A DNA stretch of 64,000 nucleotides from positions 52,682-116,681 of the forward strand of contig CAJULE010000002.1 of the NCBI GenBank assembly GCA_910587445.1, read 5' to 3'. The DNA comes from an uncultured Christensenellaceae bacterium. Its GTDB lineage: Bacteria; Bacillota; Clostridia; Christensenellales; Pumilibacteraceae. The position numbers and the translations under genes were made by a program. Below are positions 1-8,096 of the stretch, piece by piece (position 1 is the stretch's first letter; each line of letters starts with the position of its first letter). Below the pieces are notes generated by a model. It was not told the DNA's origin and did no database searches. It worked only from the letters and a program-made list of their open reading frames with translations.

Positions 1-1466
1 ACGAAGCCTATGCGCTCGCAAACGGCGGCTCAAACGATTTCGGACAGGAAGCGATCGATACGCTCTTGAAAGAAATGGAGGATAAGCGCTCCAATCTCGT
101 CGTCATAGTCGCGGGTTACGACAAGCCCATGGAGAAGTTCATAAAGTCTAATCCTGGACTTCGCTCGCGCTTCAAGACCTTCATAAATTTCGACGACTAC
201 AACGGAAGCGAGCTTTACGGCATATTCGACGTGACCTGCCGAAAAAATCACTATTCGGTCGACGCGGACGCACGCTTTGCGCTTAAAGACTATTTCCGCA
301 ATCTCTACGAAAACAGGAACGAAAATTTCGGCAACGGCAGAGACGTGCGCAATCTGTTCGAGAATATCGTCACGCGGCAGTCGGGAAGAGTGGCGCGTAT
401 GTCCGACCCCGACAACGATACGATGACGACGATCACCGTGGAAGATCTTCCGCACGAAGTGCGATATTCGGAGCCCGCCGCGCCGAAAGAGCAAAAGCCG
501 GAGGCGCCCAAAACAAAACCCGAACCGCCTAAAGCCAATCCCAAAGAGGATAAGGAACCCACGCCTGAAGAAAAAGTTCTCGAAGAGGGGACGGGTCCCG
601 CAAGCGAATACAAATTCGATTGGGACAGTCTGCCCGTAATAAATTTCGACGACATAGCGGGGCTCGAAGACGTGAAGGAAGTGGTGCGAGTAAAGGTGTT
701 GTTGCCCCTTAAAAATCCCGAGGTGTTCGAAGGATATGTAAGAAAGAGCGGCGGCGGACTTTTGCTGTACGGACCTCCGGGCACGGGCAAGACCATGATA
801 GCGGCGGCGATAGCAAACGAAATCGGCGCGAAATTCTGTTCCGTAAAGCCGTCCGATCTGCTCAATCAGGGCGTCGGCAATACGGAAAAAGCCGTGCGCG
901 CTCTGTTTGCGCAGGCGCGCGAGTTCCCGTGCGCGGTCATCTACTTCGACGAAATGGATTCGATTTCTCCTAAGTCGACCAAGTCGCAGTACGCAAAGCA
1001 GCTTCGCAGCGAGCTTCTTTCCCAGCTTCAGGGCATAGAATCATACGGCAAGAAGAAGGACAACATACTGTTCCTCATCGCGGCGACCAACAAGCCGTGG
1101 GACGTCGACAGCGCGTTCGTTCGTCCGGGAAGATTCGGCACACGCGTGTACGTCGGCTTGCCCGATGCGCCGGCTCGCGAATATATGATAACCCGTCGAT
1201 TGGAGAAAATAAGCGAAAAGGGAATAGTTTCCGTTTCCGACGACATAGACATCGCAATGGCTGTGGAAAAGTCCAACGGCTTCAACGGCTCGGATCTGAC
1301 CGCTCTTCTCGATAAGGCGGAAGAACAATCGGCTCTTCGCGCGATAGAAACGGGCGAAAAGAAGCTGTGTAACGAAGATATGACGGCGGCATTCGAAAAA
1401 GTAACCTCTTCGGTTCAGAGCGACGATATAGTAAAGCTTCTCGAGTGGAAGGGCTCCAACGAGTAA
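1..1466 (+). CDS. Tandem AAA+ ATPase (CbbX/SpoVK-like domain plus Vps4/FtsH-like domain), 5' end cut by window edge
   Basis: The frame is open from base 3 and runs to TAA at 1464-1466, so about 487 residues are visible and the N-terminus lies outside the window. The first visible part (to about base 470) is the second half of a CbbX/SpoVK-type AAA+ module, with a Walker-B-adjacent segment (FGQEAIDTLL...) and the sensor region LVVIVAGY followed by LRSRF. A Pro/Lys/Glu-rich linker follows (about 475-600). A second, classical AAA module then carries Walker A GPPGTGKT (771-794), Walker B VIYFDEMD (about 936-959), sensor-1 AATNKPWD and an RPGRF arginine finger. AAA proteins of this kind remodel proteins or complexes by ATP hydrolysis; the substrate cannot be told. 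A protease gene begins 33 bases downstream on the same strand, so the two may be co-expressed. Confidence 0.85.
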   Translation, partial: EAYALANGGSNDFGQEAIDTLLKEMEDKRSNLVVIVAGYDKPMEKFIKSNPGLRSRFKTFINFDDYNGSELYGIFDVTCRKNHYSVDADARFALKDYFRNLYENRNENFGNGRDVRNLFENIVTRQSGRVARMSDPDNDTMTTITVEDLPHEVRYSEPAAPKEQKPEAPKTKPEPPKANPKEDKEPTPEEKVLEEGTGPASEYKFDWDSLPVINFDDIAGLEDVKEVVRVKVLLPLKNPEVFEGYVRKSGGGLLLYGPPGTGKTMIAAAIANEIGAKFCSVKPSDLLNQGVGNTEKAVRALFAQAREFPCAVIYFDEMDSISPKSTKSQYAKQLRSELLSQLQGIESYGKKKDNILFLIAATNKPWDVDSAFVRPGRFGTRVYVGLPDAPAREYMITRRLEKISEKGIVSVSDDIDIAMAVEKSNGFNGSDLTALLDKAEEQSALRAIETGEKKLCNEDMTAAFEKVTSSVQSDDIVKLLEWKGSNE

Positions 1467-1499
1467 GCGTCAAGTATATTTTATTCAAGGAGATTATGT

Positions 1500-2276
1500 A
1501 TGAAATCTTGTAAGTCTTGCGGCGGAACCTGTAAAGACCTCGGCGGCGGCAATTTCAAATGCAGCTTTTGCGGAGCTGTGTATTCCGCTGCGGATTTCGA
1601 AACGGCGGCAACAGTCGTATCGACGCGCGCTCAAAACGTAAGCAATCAAAACGGCGTCGATATTTTCGAAAGTACGGTGGGCGGCGTGCTCGAAATAAGC
1701 TGGAGAAGCGGAAGAAGTATCTTTTCGGGCAGCGGTCTGTTGATCACAAGAGACGGCTACGGGATCACGAACGCTCACGTCGTATTGGACGGTCGCGAAG
1801 CTGTCGGTGCGGTCGACGTGAATATAGCGGGTCAGCGCACGACCGCCCGCGTAATAGGGGTGGGAAGCGTCGCCGGAAGCGGCGAGGACTACCGCGGCGA
1901 CGATTTGGCGCTCATAAAGCTTTCGAGCGTTCCGACAAAAGCGACTGTTCTCGAGTTCGAAGACTTTTCCAATGTGCGCACGGGCGAACCCGTGTTCGTC
2001 ATAGGCAATTCGCTCGGACACGGCACCTGCATTACCCGCGGCATCGTCAGCGACCGCAGGCGCACGGTGGACGGGCGCCCCCGTATCATGACCGACTGCG
2101 CGACGAACGGCGGCAACTCCGGCGGACCGGTATTCAACGAGCGCGGCAAAGTTATAGGCGTGCACGTCGCGGCGGCAATGCTTACCGAAAGCGAGCACGC
2201 GGACGGCATGAAGTACGAGATTCCGTCCGATATAGTAATAGACTTTATCCGCAAATATCTCCCGTATTTCGGTTGA
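1500..2276 (+). CDS. Trypsin-like (HtrA/S1C-type) serine protease with N-terminal zinc ribbon
   Basis: A 258-residue protein without a signal peptide, so probably cytosolic. Residues 4-24 form a two-CxxC zinc ribbon (C4, C7, C21, C24). A chymotrypsin-fold protease domain follows with a complete triad: H93 in TNAHVV, D135 in GDDLALIK and S207 in GGNSGGP. There is no PDZ domain after the protease domain, unlike DegP/HtrA, and the usual membrane anchor is replaced by the zinc ribbon. The start ATG is preceded by AAGGAG at about 1489-1494. It follows the AAA+ gene closely, which suggests a shared operon and possibly a chaperone/protease partnership; that link is inference from position only. Confidence 0.85.
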   Translation: MKSCKSCGGTCKDLGGGNFKCSFCGAVYSAADFETAATVVSTRAQNVSNQNGVDIFESTVGGVLEISWRSGRSIFSGSGLLITRDGYGITNAHVVLDGREAVGAVDVNIAGQRTTARVIGVGSVAGSGEDYRGDDLALIKLSSVPTKATVLEFEDFSNVRTGEPVFVIGNSLGHGTCITRGIVSDRRRTVDGRPRIMTDCATNGGNSGGPVFNERGKVIGVHVAAAMLTESEHADGMKYEIPSDIVIDFIRKYLPYFG

Positions 2277-2281
2277 GCTTT

Positions 2282-2395
2282 TTAAAGGTCGTCCGCGTCT
2301 TGCACGGGCTCTTCGAATTCTCCGTCCTCGGGTGCGCCGGTATACCAGCCGTCGGGGTCGGTGTTGCTTTCGAATATCTTTCTTACGTCTATCAT
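2282..2395 (-). CDS. Small acidic 37-residue ORF, uncharacterised
   Basis: Read on the minus strand, ATG at 2395-2393 opens a 37-codon frame ending in TAA at 2284-2282. It is preceded by a good Shine-Dalgarno (GGAGGG, seven bases before the ATG). The product is strongly acidic, begins MIDVRKIFES and contains a DGWYTG core followed by an Asp/Glu-rich tail. It lies between the convergent protease gene (stop six bases away) and the divergent pyrophosphatase gene. No family is recognised. The SD, tidy fit to the gap and non-random composition argue that it is a real gene, but this rests on sequence features alone. Confidence 0.5.
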   Translation of the reverse strand: MIDVRKIFESNTDPDGWYTGAPEDGEFEEPVQDADDL

Positions 2396-2454
2396 ATTAT
2401 TCCCTCCGTTTTTTATTTTGCATATTCTCGACTTTGATTATACAAGGAGAGCAA

Positions 2455-2985
2455 ATGAATATTTGGCACGACATCGATCATAAGAGAATAAACGACGACG
2501 ACTTCATCGCCGTCATAGAGATAAGCAAAAACAGCAAGAAAAAGTACGAACTCGATAAAGCGACGGGACTTTTGATACTCGACAGAGTGCTGTATACGTC
2601 GACGCACTATCCGTCGAATTACGGCTTTATCCCTCGCACTCTTGCCGACGACGGCGATCCGCTCGACGTGCTTGTGCTGTGTTCCGAAAGTCTCGAGCCG
2701 CTTTCGCTCGTCAGAGTATATCCCATAGGCGTGATAACAATGATTGACAACGGCGCAAACGACGAAAAAATAATCGCAATTCCGTTTGCCGATCCGTCTT
2801 ATAACGGCTATAAGGATCTGAAGGAACTTCCGAGGCATATCTTCGACGAAATGCGCCACTTCTTCACCGTCTATAAACAGCTCGAAAACAAAGAGACGGC
2901 GGTCAATGAGGTGATGGACAGAAACGCTGCGCTCGATATAATCTCCAAAGCGCGGGCAAATTATCTCGACAAGTTTTGTAAGTAA
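2455..2985 (+). CDS. ppa: Inorganic pyrophosphatase, family I (soluble)
   Basis: A 176-residue enzyme hydrolysing PPi to two phosphates, which pulls biosynthetic reactions forward in the cytosol. Family I hallmarks are seen: KYELDKATG near residue 30, NYGFIPRTLADDGDPLDVLVL with the metal-binding Asp cluster near residues 60-72, and DEKIIAIP near residue 105. The length fits family I (about 170-180). The open frame extends upstream to 2332, but the start at 2455 is chosen because AAGGAGAG lies just before it and the family starts here. The extension would also run through the minus-strand small ORF. Confidence 0.95.
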   Translation: MNIWHDIDHKRINDDDFIAVIEISKNSKKKYELDKATGLLILDRVLYTSTHYPSNYGFIPRTLADDGDPLDVLVLCSESLEPLSLVRVYPIGVITMIDNGANDEKIIAIPFADPSYNGYKDLKELPRHIFDEMRHFFTVYKQLENKETAVNEVMDRNAALDIISKARANYLDKFCK

Positions 2986-3008
2986 AGCTTTCGATAAAAG
3001 AGGAATAC

Positions 3009-4760
3009 ATGAAAAAAGAAAAGGTAAAGAAGAGGGGGCTGTTAAATCGCTTTTTCGCTTACTACCGTCCGCACAGAAAGCTTTTCATTATAGACATGAT
3101 CTGCGCGTTCGTAATATCGGTGTTCAACCTCGTCTATCCGTACTTGACGAAAGAGATAATAAATAATTACGTTCCCAACAAGCTTCTCGATCTGCTTCTC
3201 GCGGCGTCGGGCATCTTGCTTGTCATATTCGTCATAAAAGCTGCGCTTAACTACGTGTTGCAATATTGGGGTCACCTTGTCGGTGTGCGAATACAGGCGG
3301 ATATGCGCTCGCAGCTCTTTTCTCATCTCCAAAAACTTCCGTTTTCCTATTTCGACGACAATAAAACGGGCGTGATAATGAGCCGCATGACAAACGACCT
3401 GTTCGAGATTTCGGAACTTGCGCATCACGGACCCGAGGATGTGTTTTTGTCGCTCATTACGCTTATCGGCGCGTTCGCCATGCTCTCGACGATAAACGTC
3501 TATCTTACGCTCATAGTCTTTGCCTTCATACCGTTCATAGCGATTTATACTCTGCTCATGCGTCGCAGAATGAGAAGGGTGTTCGCTAAAGTTCGCGAGG
3601 AGCAGGGCGAAATAAACGCCGACATAGAAAGTGCGGTTTCGGGAATACGCATTTCTCGTGCGTACACGTCGGAGACTCACGAAAGCGAAAAGTTCGAAAT
3701 CGGCAACCGCGAGTTTGTCAAGGCAAAGAGCAGGCAGTATAAGGTCATGGGCGAGTTCTTTTCGTCAATGACGCTCCTTTTGGATATTCTCTATTTCGTC
3801 GTGCTTCTTGCGGGCGGATTGTTTTTCTATTACGGCAAAATAGACGTCGGGGAATTTGCGGCGTTCGTGCTGTATATAAGTACGCTTATCACGCCCATTC
3901 GCACGCTCACGACTATATACGAGGAGATACAGGGCGGTGCGACGGGCTTCAAGCGATTCTGCGACATAATGGATATTCCTGCGGAAAGCGAAAGCGATAA
4001 CGCCCAAAGCGTCGATGTGCTGAAGGGCAATATAGTATTCGACGACGTGAGCTTCGGATATAAGCACGACGAGGGAGACAAGGTCATAGAGAACTTCTCT
4101 ATGAAGATCGATGCGGGAAAGACCATAGCTCTCGTAGGTCCTTCCGGCGGCGGTAAGACGACGCTCTGCCACTTAATACCGCGCTTTTACGAGATAGACG
4201 GCGGCAAAATAAGCATAGACGGTTATGACATAAAAGATCTGCGCCGAGCCGATCTGCGCCGCAATATAGGCATTGTTCAACAGGACGTGTTCCTCTTTAA
4301 CGGCACGATCCGCGAAAACATCGCATACGGAGATTTTTCGGCAAAGGAAGAGGATATAGTCGAGGCGGCTAAAAAAGCCAATATTCACGACTATATAATC
4401 GGGCTTCCCGAGGGCTATGACACCAATGTCGGCGAGCGCGGAGTAAAGCTTTCGGGCGGTCAGAAGCAGAGAATATCCATAGCGCGCGCTTTCCTGAAAA
4501 ATCCGCCCATACTAATTTTGGACGAGGCTACGAGCGCGCTCGACAACGCCACCGAAATGCTCATACAGGAATCGCTTTCCAAGCTTTCGGAAGGACGGAC
4601 GACGCTTGTTGTCGCACATAGGCTTTCGACGGTCAAAAACGCGGACGAAATAATCGTGATTACGGGCGAAGGCATAGAGGAACGCGGCGCCCATTCGGAA
4701 CTTATGGAAAAGGGCGGGACCTATAAAAAGCTCTACGAATATCAGTTTAAGAACTTGTGA
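3009..4760 (+). CDS. ABC exporter, fused permease and ATPase (MsbA/MdlB-like half-transporter)
   Basis: A 583-residue half-transporter. Residues from about 20 to 320 are the six-helix type-1 exporter transmembrane domain; the C-terminal part is the nucleotide-binding domain. Walker A GPSGGGKTT starts at residue 377, the ABC signature LSGGQKQR is near 481, Walker B ILILDEATSALD follows, and the H-loop is in VVAHRLSTV. All catalytic motifs are intact, so it should be an active homodimeric exporter, or half of a heterodimer with a partner elsewhere. The substrate cannot be inferred. It begins 23 bases after ppa with the SD AGAGGA, so read-through from ppa is possible. Confidence 0.93.
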   Translation: MKKEKVKKRGLLNRFFAYYRPHRKLFIIDMICAFVISVFNLVYPYLTKEIINNYVPNKLLDLLLAASGILLVIFVIKAALNYVLQYWGHLVGVRIQADMRSQLFSHLQKLPFSYFDDNKTGVIMSRMTNDLFEISELAHHGPEDVFLSLITLIGAFAMLSTINVYLTLIVFAFIPFIAIYTLLMRRRMRRVFAKVREEQGEINADIESAVSGIRISRAYTSETHESEKFEIGNREFVKAKSRQYKVMGEFFSSMTLLLDILYFVVLLAGGLFFYYGKIDVGEFAAFVLYISTLITPIRTLTTIYEEIQGGATGFKRFCDIMDIPAESESDNAQSVDVLKGNIVFDDVSFGYKHDEGDKVIENFSMKIDAGKTIALVGPSGGGKTTLCHLIPRFYEIDGGKISIDGYDIKDLRRADLRRNIGIVQQDVFLFNGTIRENIAYGDFSAKEEDIVEAAKKANIHDYIIGLPEGYDTNVGERGVKLSGGQKQRISIARAFLKNPPILILDEATSALDNATEMLIQESLSKLSEGRTTLVVAHRLSTVKNADEIIVITGEGIEERGAHSELMEKGGTYKKLYEYQFKNL

Positions 4761-4796
4761 TATATCAAACTAAAGTCAAATAATCCATTCATTTTC

Positions 4797-4825
4797 TTGC
4801 GCCTTGCTTTATTTTGTGATAGAAT
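4797..4825 (+). promoter_or_regulatory. Sigma-A-like promoter, extended -10
   Basis: TTGCGC at 4797-4802 and TAGAAT at 4820-4825 are 17 bases apart, with TGA immediately before the -10 (extended -10). Transcription would start near 4832 and serve the small membrane protein gene downstream. Confidence 0.55.
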
Positions 4826-4888
4826 ATAAGCTGTAAGGCGCATTTGTCTTTCGAAAATTTTTGCGGACAGGGGATCGAAGTCGTATCA

Positions 4889-5236
4889 ATGAACAAAAAA
4901 CTCAGAAAAGCCGTGGCAATAATATCTCTCGTTTTCATGGGACTGTTCGTCGTATCGCTCGTCCTGTGTCTTATCGATATAGGTATGCTGAACGGCAGTA
5001 TAGGCTTTGTCGCGCTCTTTACGGGCTTTATCGGCATATCGCTGTTCTTCGTACTGCACTTCAACGACCGAGCGGAAAAGCGCAACGAAGAGGCGCGTAA
5101 ACGGCACGATTTGACGGACGCGGACAAGCCGGAAAGCGTCGAGAACGGCGGCAAGACGGATACCGCGGCGGAATGTGAAACGGGCGGCGAAGCTCCGACC
5201 GATACGGGCGAAGATGTAAAACAAGATCAGCCTTGA
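4889..5236 (+). CDS. Small membrane protein with acidic C-terminal tail, function unknown
   Basis: A 115-residue protein from ATG 4889 with two predicted transmembrane helices (about residues 8-30 and 36-57), a charged segment (DRAEKRNEEARKRHD) and a disordered Asp/Glu-rich tail. No family is recognised. An in-frame TTG at 4844 (130 residues) has an AAGG five bases upstream, close to the predicted transcription start; ATG 4889 has only a distant AGGGGA. The ATG is preferred because it gives the usual MNKK start directly before the first membrane helix, but the start is uncertain. The 3' end overlaps the convergent neighbour by 10 bases. Confidence 0.65.
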   Translation: MNKKLRKAVAIISLVFMGLFVVSLVLCLIDIGMLNGSIGFVALFTGFIGISLFFVLHFNDRAEKRNEEARKRHDLTDADKPESVENGGKTDTAAECETGGEAPTDTGEDVKQDQP

Positions 5237-6006
5237 GCTTTTCGTTTTTTCTTCCGTCCTATGGGTATGAGCGTCGCGAGCGCGAGCGCGAGGCACAGCG
5301 CGCCCATGGCGATATACAGCGGCGAGGTCGGCAGTATATACGACGTGCCGATAAGGAGCGCGCCGGAGAATAGGTAGCGCCTGAACAGTTCGCGTTTGAG
5401 CGCCGCTCTTAAAAGCGCTTTGAACTTTCCCTTGCGAGATTTTTTTACGTCCGGAAGGTCGAGCGGACAGTCGTCTATAAGGCTGTATAGCTTTTCGCCG
5501 CAAAGCGCCTTTATGTGCCCGCTGTCGGCAATAAACGAAGCGGCGGAAGAGTCGGGCGCGGAAGGCATGACGACCACGGCTTTTTGCGAGGAATCGGCAC
5601 ATTCGTCGTGTATGCGGCTCAGCTCTCCCATTACGGCAGGCGCAGGGACAAACAGCGGATAGACGCGGCGTTTGCTTGTCTTTCCCACGAGGTATCCGTT
5701 TTCGGCGGTAAATTCGTCGAACCTGCGCAGAGCGGTTGCAAAGTATTCGAGCCTCTGTCTTTCACCCGCAAAGGTAAGGGATTTCAGGGATCGTTCGCAT
5801 TGTTTTCTCCGTGATTCTTTCGCTTTGAACTTTAAGTTCCGTGTTCGGAGAAAGGATAGCACGGACGCGACCGAGGCGAGCGCGGCAAACAGCGCGTCGA
5901 GCGCGGTAAGGCGCGTGCGCAAAATAACGAAAAGCCCTGCCGTAAGCACGATTACGAGCAGTAAGCAGTCGATTATTTCGGCAAGTAAGCTTTTAGACTC
6001 TCTCAT
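5227..6006 (-). CDS. Membrane protein, function unknown (two N-terminal and two C-terminal helices)
   Basis: A 259-residue protein. Hydrophobic helices lie near residues 11-28 and 33-50, then a basic soluble region (about 52-205), then a C-terminal hairpin (about 212-250) ending in a KKKRK-type basic tail. The large loop has no motif that I recognise. Its 3' end overlaps the convergent gene by 10 bases. A -10 hexamer lies only about nine bases upstream of the ATG and no Shine-Dalgarno is visible, so the mRNA may be leaderless. Confidence 0.7.
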   Translation of the reverse strand: MRESKSLLAEIIDCLLLVIVLTAGLFVILRTRLTALDALFAALASVASVLSFLRTRNLKFKAKESRRKQCERSLKSLTFAGERQRLEYFATALRRFDEFTAENGYLVGKTSKRRVYPLFVPAPAVMGELSRIHDECADSSQKAVVVMPSAPDSSAASFIADSGHIKALCGEKLYSLIDDCPLDLPDVKKSRKGKFKALLRAALKRELFRRYLFSGALLIGTSYILPTSPLYIAMGALCLALALATLIPIGRKKKRKAQG

Positions 6007-6014
6007 ACCGTAAA

Positions 6015-6042
6015 ATTATATCCGCAATTGGATACGGTTAAA
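6015..6042 (-). promoter_or_regulatory. Putative promoter for leaderless transcript
   Basis: On the minus strand TTTAAC (6042-6037) and TATAAT (6020-6015) are separated by 16 bases. The predicted start point (about 6008) falls at the ATG of the minus-strand membrane-protein gene at 6006. Confidence 0.4.
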
Positions 6043-6059
6043 CAGATCGCGAGGACATT

Positions 6060-7061
6060 ATGGAAACAAAAGTGTTGAAACCGACAGTAGAAAATATAAG
6101 GATCTGCGGCGAAGCCATAAGGCGCGGAGAGCTTGTCGCGTTTCCCACCGAAACCGTTTACGGACTCGGGGCGGATGCAATGCAAAAGGATGCGGCAAAA
6201 AACATTTATGCGGCAAAGGGCAGACCGAGCGACAATCCGCTAATAGTCCACGTGGATTCCATAGGCGCGATGTCTGCGGTGGTGGAAAAAATTCCGCCCG
6301 TGGCCCTTCGGCTTGCCGCCCGTTTTATGCCGGGACCCTTAACTCTCGTCATGAAGAAAAAAGCCGCCGTTCCCGACGAAGTGACGGGCGGGCTCGATAC
6401 GGTTGCCGTGCGTATACCCCTGTCGCGTACCGCTCTTGCTCTTATCCGAGCGGCGGATTCGCCCATATGCGCGCCTTCTGCGAATACGAGCGGCGCGCCC
6501 AGCCCTACGACGGCAAGCCATGTGCTCGAGGATATGAAAGGTAAGATCCCTTATATTCTCGACGGCGGCGCGTGCAAGATCGGCATAGAATCTACGGTCA
6601 TAGATTTGACTCGTGAGACGCCGAGACTGCTTCGCCCGGGCGGACTTCCCGTCGAAAAGATAAAAGAGGTCGTCGGAGAGATCGAGGTCGTGACAAACGC
6701 GAGCGTTGCGCTGTGTCCGGGCATGAAGTACAAGCACTATGCTCCGAAAGCAGAGGTGTTCTTTTCCGCATACTACGATAAAATGACCGATACGATTGCC
6801 GATTGGTACGATAAAATCGTTTCCCGCGGCGGAAAGCCCGTCATTATGTGCCTTGACGAAAACGCGGAAAAGTACGGAAAGCGCGACGTCATAACGACGG
6901 GCGCGAGCTATGACGACTATGCTCACAATCTGTTCGCCGATCTTCGGCTCGCGGACGAAAGGGGCTACGGCTATATAATCGCCGAAGGCGTACCCGACAG
7001 CGGCATAGGCAACTCACTTATAAACAGACTCATTAAGTCAAGCGGAGGTCGTATAATCTAA
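6060..7061 (+). CDS. ywlC: L-threonylcarbamoyladenylate synthase (Sua5/YwlC type)
   Basis: A 333-residue enzyme that makes threonylcarbamoyl-AMP from threonine, bicarbonate and ATP, the first step of the universal tRNA t6A37 modification. An N-terminal YrdC domain (about 1-205) contains the conserved FPTETVYGLGADA near residue 28, KGRPSDNPL near 57 and the SANTSG segment near 140. The C-terminal Sua5 domain (about 215-333) begins after the CPGMKYKHYAP linker, so this is the long two-domain form and not the short TsaC form. SD GAGGA lies before the ATG. The next gene starts one base after the stop, so the two are coupled. Confidence 0.95.
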   Translation: METKVLKPTVENIRICGEAIRRGELVAFPTETVYGLGADAMQKDAAKNIYAAKGRPSDNPLIVHVDSIGAMSAVVEKIPPVALRLAARFMPGPLTLVMKKKAAVPDEVTGGLDTVAVRIPLSRTALALIRAADSPICAPSANTSGAPSPTTASHVLEDMKGKIPYILDGGACKIGIESTVIDLTRETPRLLRPGGLPVEKIKEVVGEIEVVTNASVALCPGMKYKHYAPKAEVFFSAYYDKMTDTIADWYDKIVSRGGKPVIMCLDENAEKYGKRDVITTGASYDDYAHNLFADLRLADERGYGYIIAEGVPDSGIGNSLINRLIKSSGGRII

Positions 7062-7062
7062 A

Positions 7063-7917
7063 GTGGCAGACAGGAGAAAAAAAGCCGCAAAGCAAAAAGC
7101 GGTCACGGTGACGAGTGCGCCCGCGCCGAAAAAGAAGAGAGGTAAGGAGAAAAAACCGACGCTGTCGGCGGGCACGGCCGTTACGCCGTCCGAGCTCGAA
7201 AAACCGTCGGCAAAGCCCGTAAAGCAGAAGCAGCCCGCGCGGCAAAACGAAACGCCGCTTGGTGCTCATGCTGCGGAGCAGAGTCCCGAGCGGAATAAAA
7301 ACGCGGGACAAGTGCCGCTTTTGCCGCAGGAAAAGGAAAAGCCGACGCTTGACGAGCAGCCGCAAACAATGCGTGAGCCGCCCGCCGTTTCTCCCGCGTC
7401 CGATAAGACGGCAGGCGAAACGCCGCCCGCAAAAACGTCGTATCCGCCGAGGAGAATAAATGTTCTGTTCGTGTGCACGGGCAACACCTGCCGCTCGGCA
7501 ATGGCGCAATATATCTTTGCAGACTTCGTGGAAAGAAAGGGTATGAGCGAATATTTCGACGTGAGGGGCGCGGGGCTGTCCGCACTTAACGGCGACGACA
7601 TGAGCGAGCAGGCTAAGCAGGTCTTATTCGAAAAGGGCATAAGAGAGATAAATCACTTTGCGAGGCGGCTTACGAGGGAAATGGTCGAAGCAAGCGATCT
7701 TGTCGTGTGTATGACGGAAGGGCATTTCCGCACAATCGGCGCGTTCGAAAATGTGACGACTGTCGCTCGGATAACGGGTGGTGCGGACGTGTCAGATCCT
7801 TGGGGCGGTTCGCTCGACGACTACCGCAAAGTGGCGGCATATCTCGAATATGCGTGCGGAGACGTGTACGACGCGGCGCTTAAAGCCGTGCGGGCGCAAA
7901 CGGGCGGCACGGCTTGA
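7063..7917 (+). CDS. ywlE: Low-molecular-weight phosphatase family, YwlE-like protein-arginine phosphatase, with long disordered N-terminus
   Basis: A 284-residue protein with a GTG start one base after ywlC. The C-terminal 155 residues are a complete LMW-phosphatase domain: the P-loop FVCTGNTCRS has nucleophile C138 and R144, and the general acid D245 is in DPWGG. Thr at position 142 (CTGNTCR rather than CxGNICR) is the feature associated with arginine rather than tyrosine phosphatases in the YwlE family. In B. subtilis this activity reverses McsB arginine phosphorylation. Residues 1-128 form an unusual Lys/Pro/Ala/Glu-rich low-complexity extension absent from B. subtilis YwlE. The position between ywlC and rpiB matches the B. 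subtilis ywl cluster. Confidence 0.85.
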   Translation: MADRRKKAAKQKAVTVTSAPAPKKKRGKEKKPTLSAGTAVTPSELEKPSAKPVKQKQPARQNETPLGAHAAEQSPERNKNAGQVPLLPQEKEKPTLDEQPQTMREPPAVSPASDKTAGETPPAKTSYPPRRINVLFVCTGNTCRSAMAQYIFADFVERKGMSEYFDVRGAGLSALNGDDMSEQAKQVLFEKGIREINHFARRLTREMVEASDLVVCMTEGHFRTIGAFENVTTVARITGGADVSDPWGGSLDDYRKVAAYLEYACGDVYDAALKAVRAQTGGTA

Positions 7918-7925
7918 ATTTATAA

Positions 7926-7956
7926 AGCGAATTGCGATTCTCTTTTTTTTGCGATA
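7926..7956 (+). terminator. Weak intrinsic terminator candidate after ywlE
   Basis: A short GAAT/ATTC stem is followed by a run of eight T residues (about 7943-7950). The stem is weak, but the T run and the new promoter at 8013 support a transcript boundary here. Confidence 0.3.
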
Positions 7957-8012
7957 CATGGTTGCGGAATATAAAAATACGGTGAAATTTCGCATAAAGA
8001 GCGGTCAAATAA

Positions 8013-8041
8013 TTGATAAATCGAAATAAATATAGTATAAT
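8013..8041 (+). promoter_or_regulatory. Strong sigma-A-like promoter for rpiB and the V-ATPase operon
   Basis: TTGATA (8013-8018) and TATAAT (8036-8041) are 17 bases apart, close to consensus. The predicted start near 8048 gives a leader of about 50 bases before rpiB. No other clear promoter is seen before the terminator at 17.3 kb, so this may drive all ten genes. Confidence 0.8.
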
Positions 8042-8096
8042 TACAACATACTTAAGATGAGCGAACTGTGAATTTGACTCTGTGGAGGTCGGTTGA

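Noticed and set aside
2332..2454. N-terminal extension of the pyrophosphatase to 2332
   Set aside because: The extension has no SD, lies over the minus-strand small ORF, and the family starts at 2455 with AAGGAGAG.
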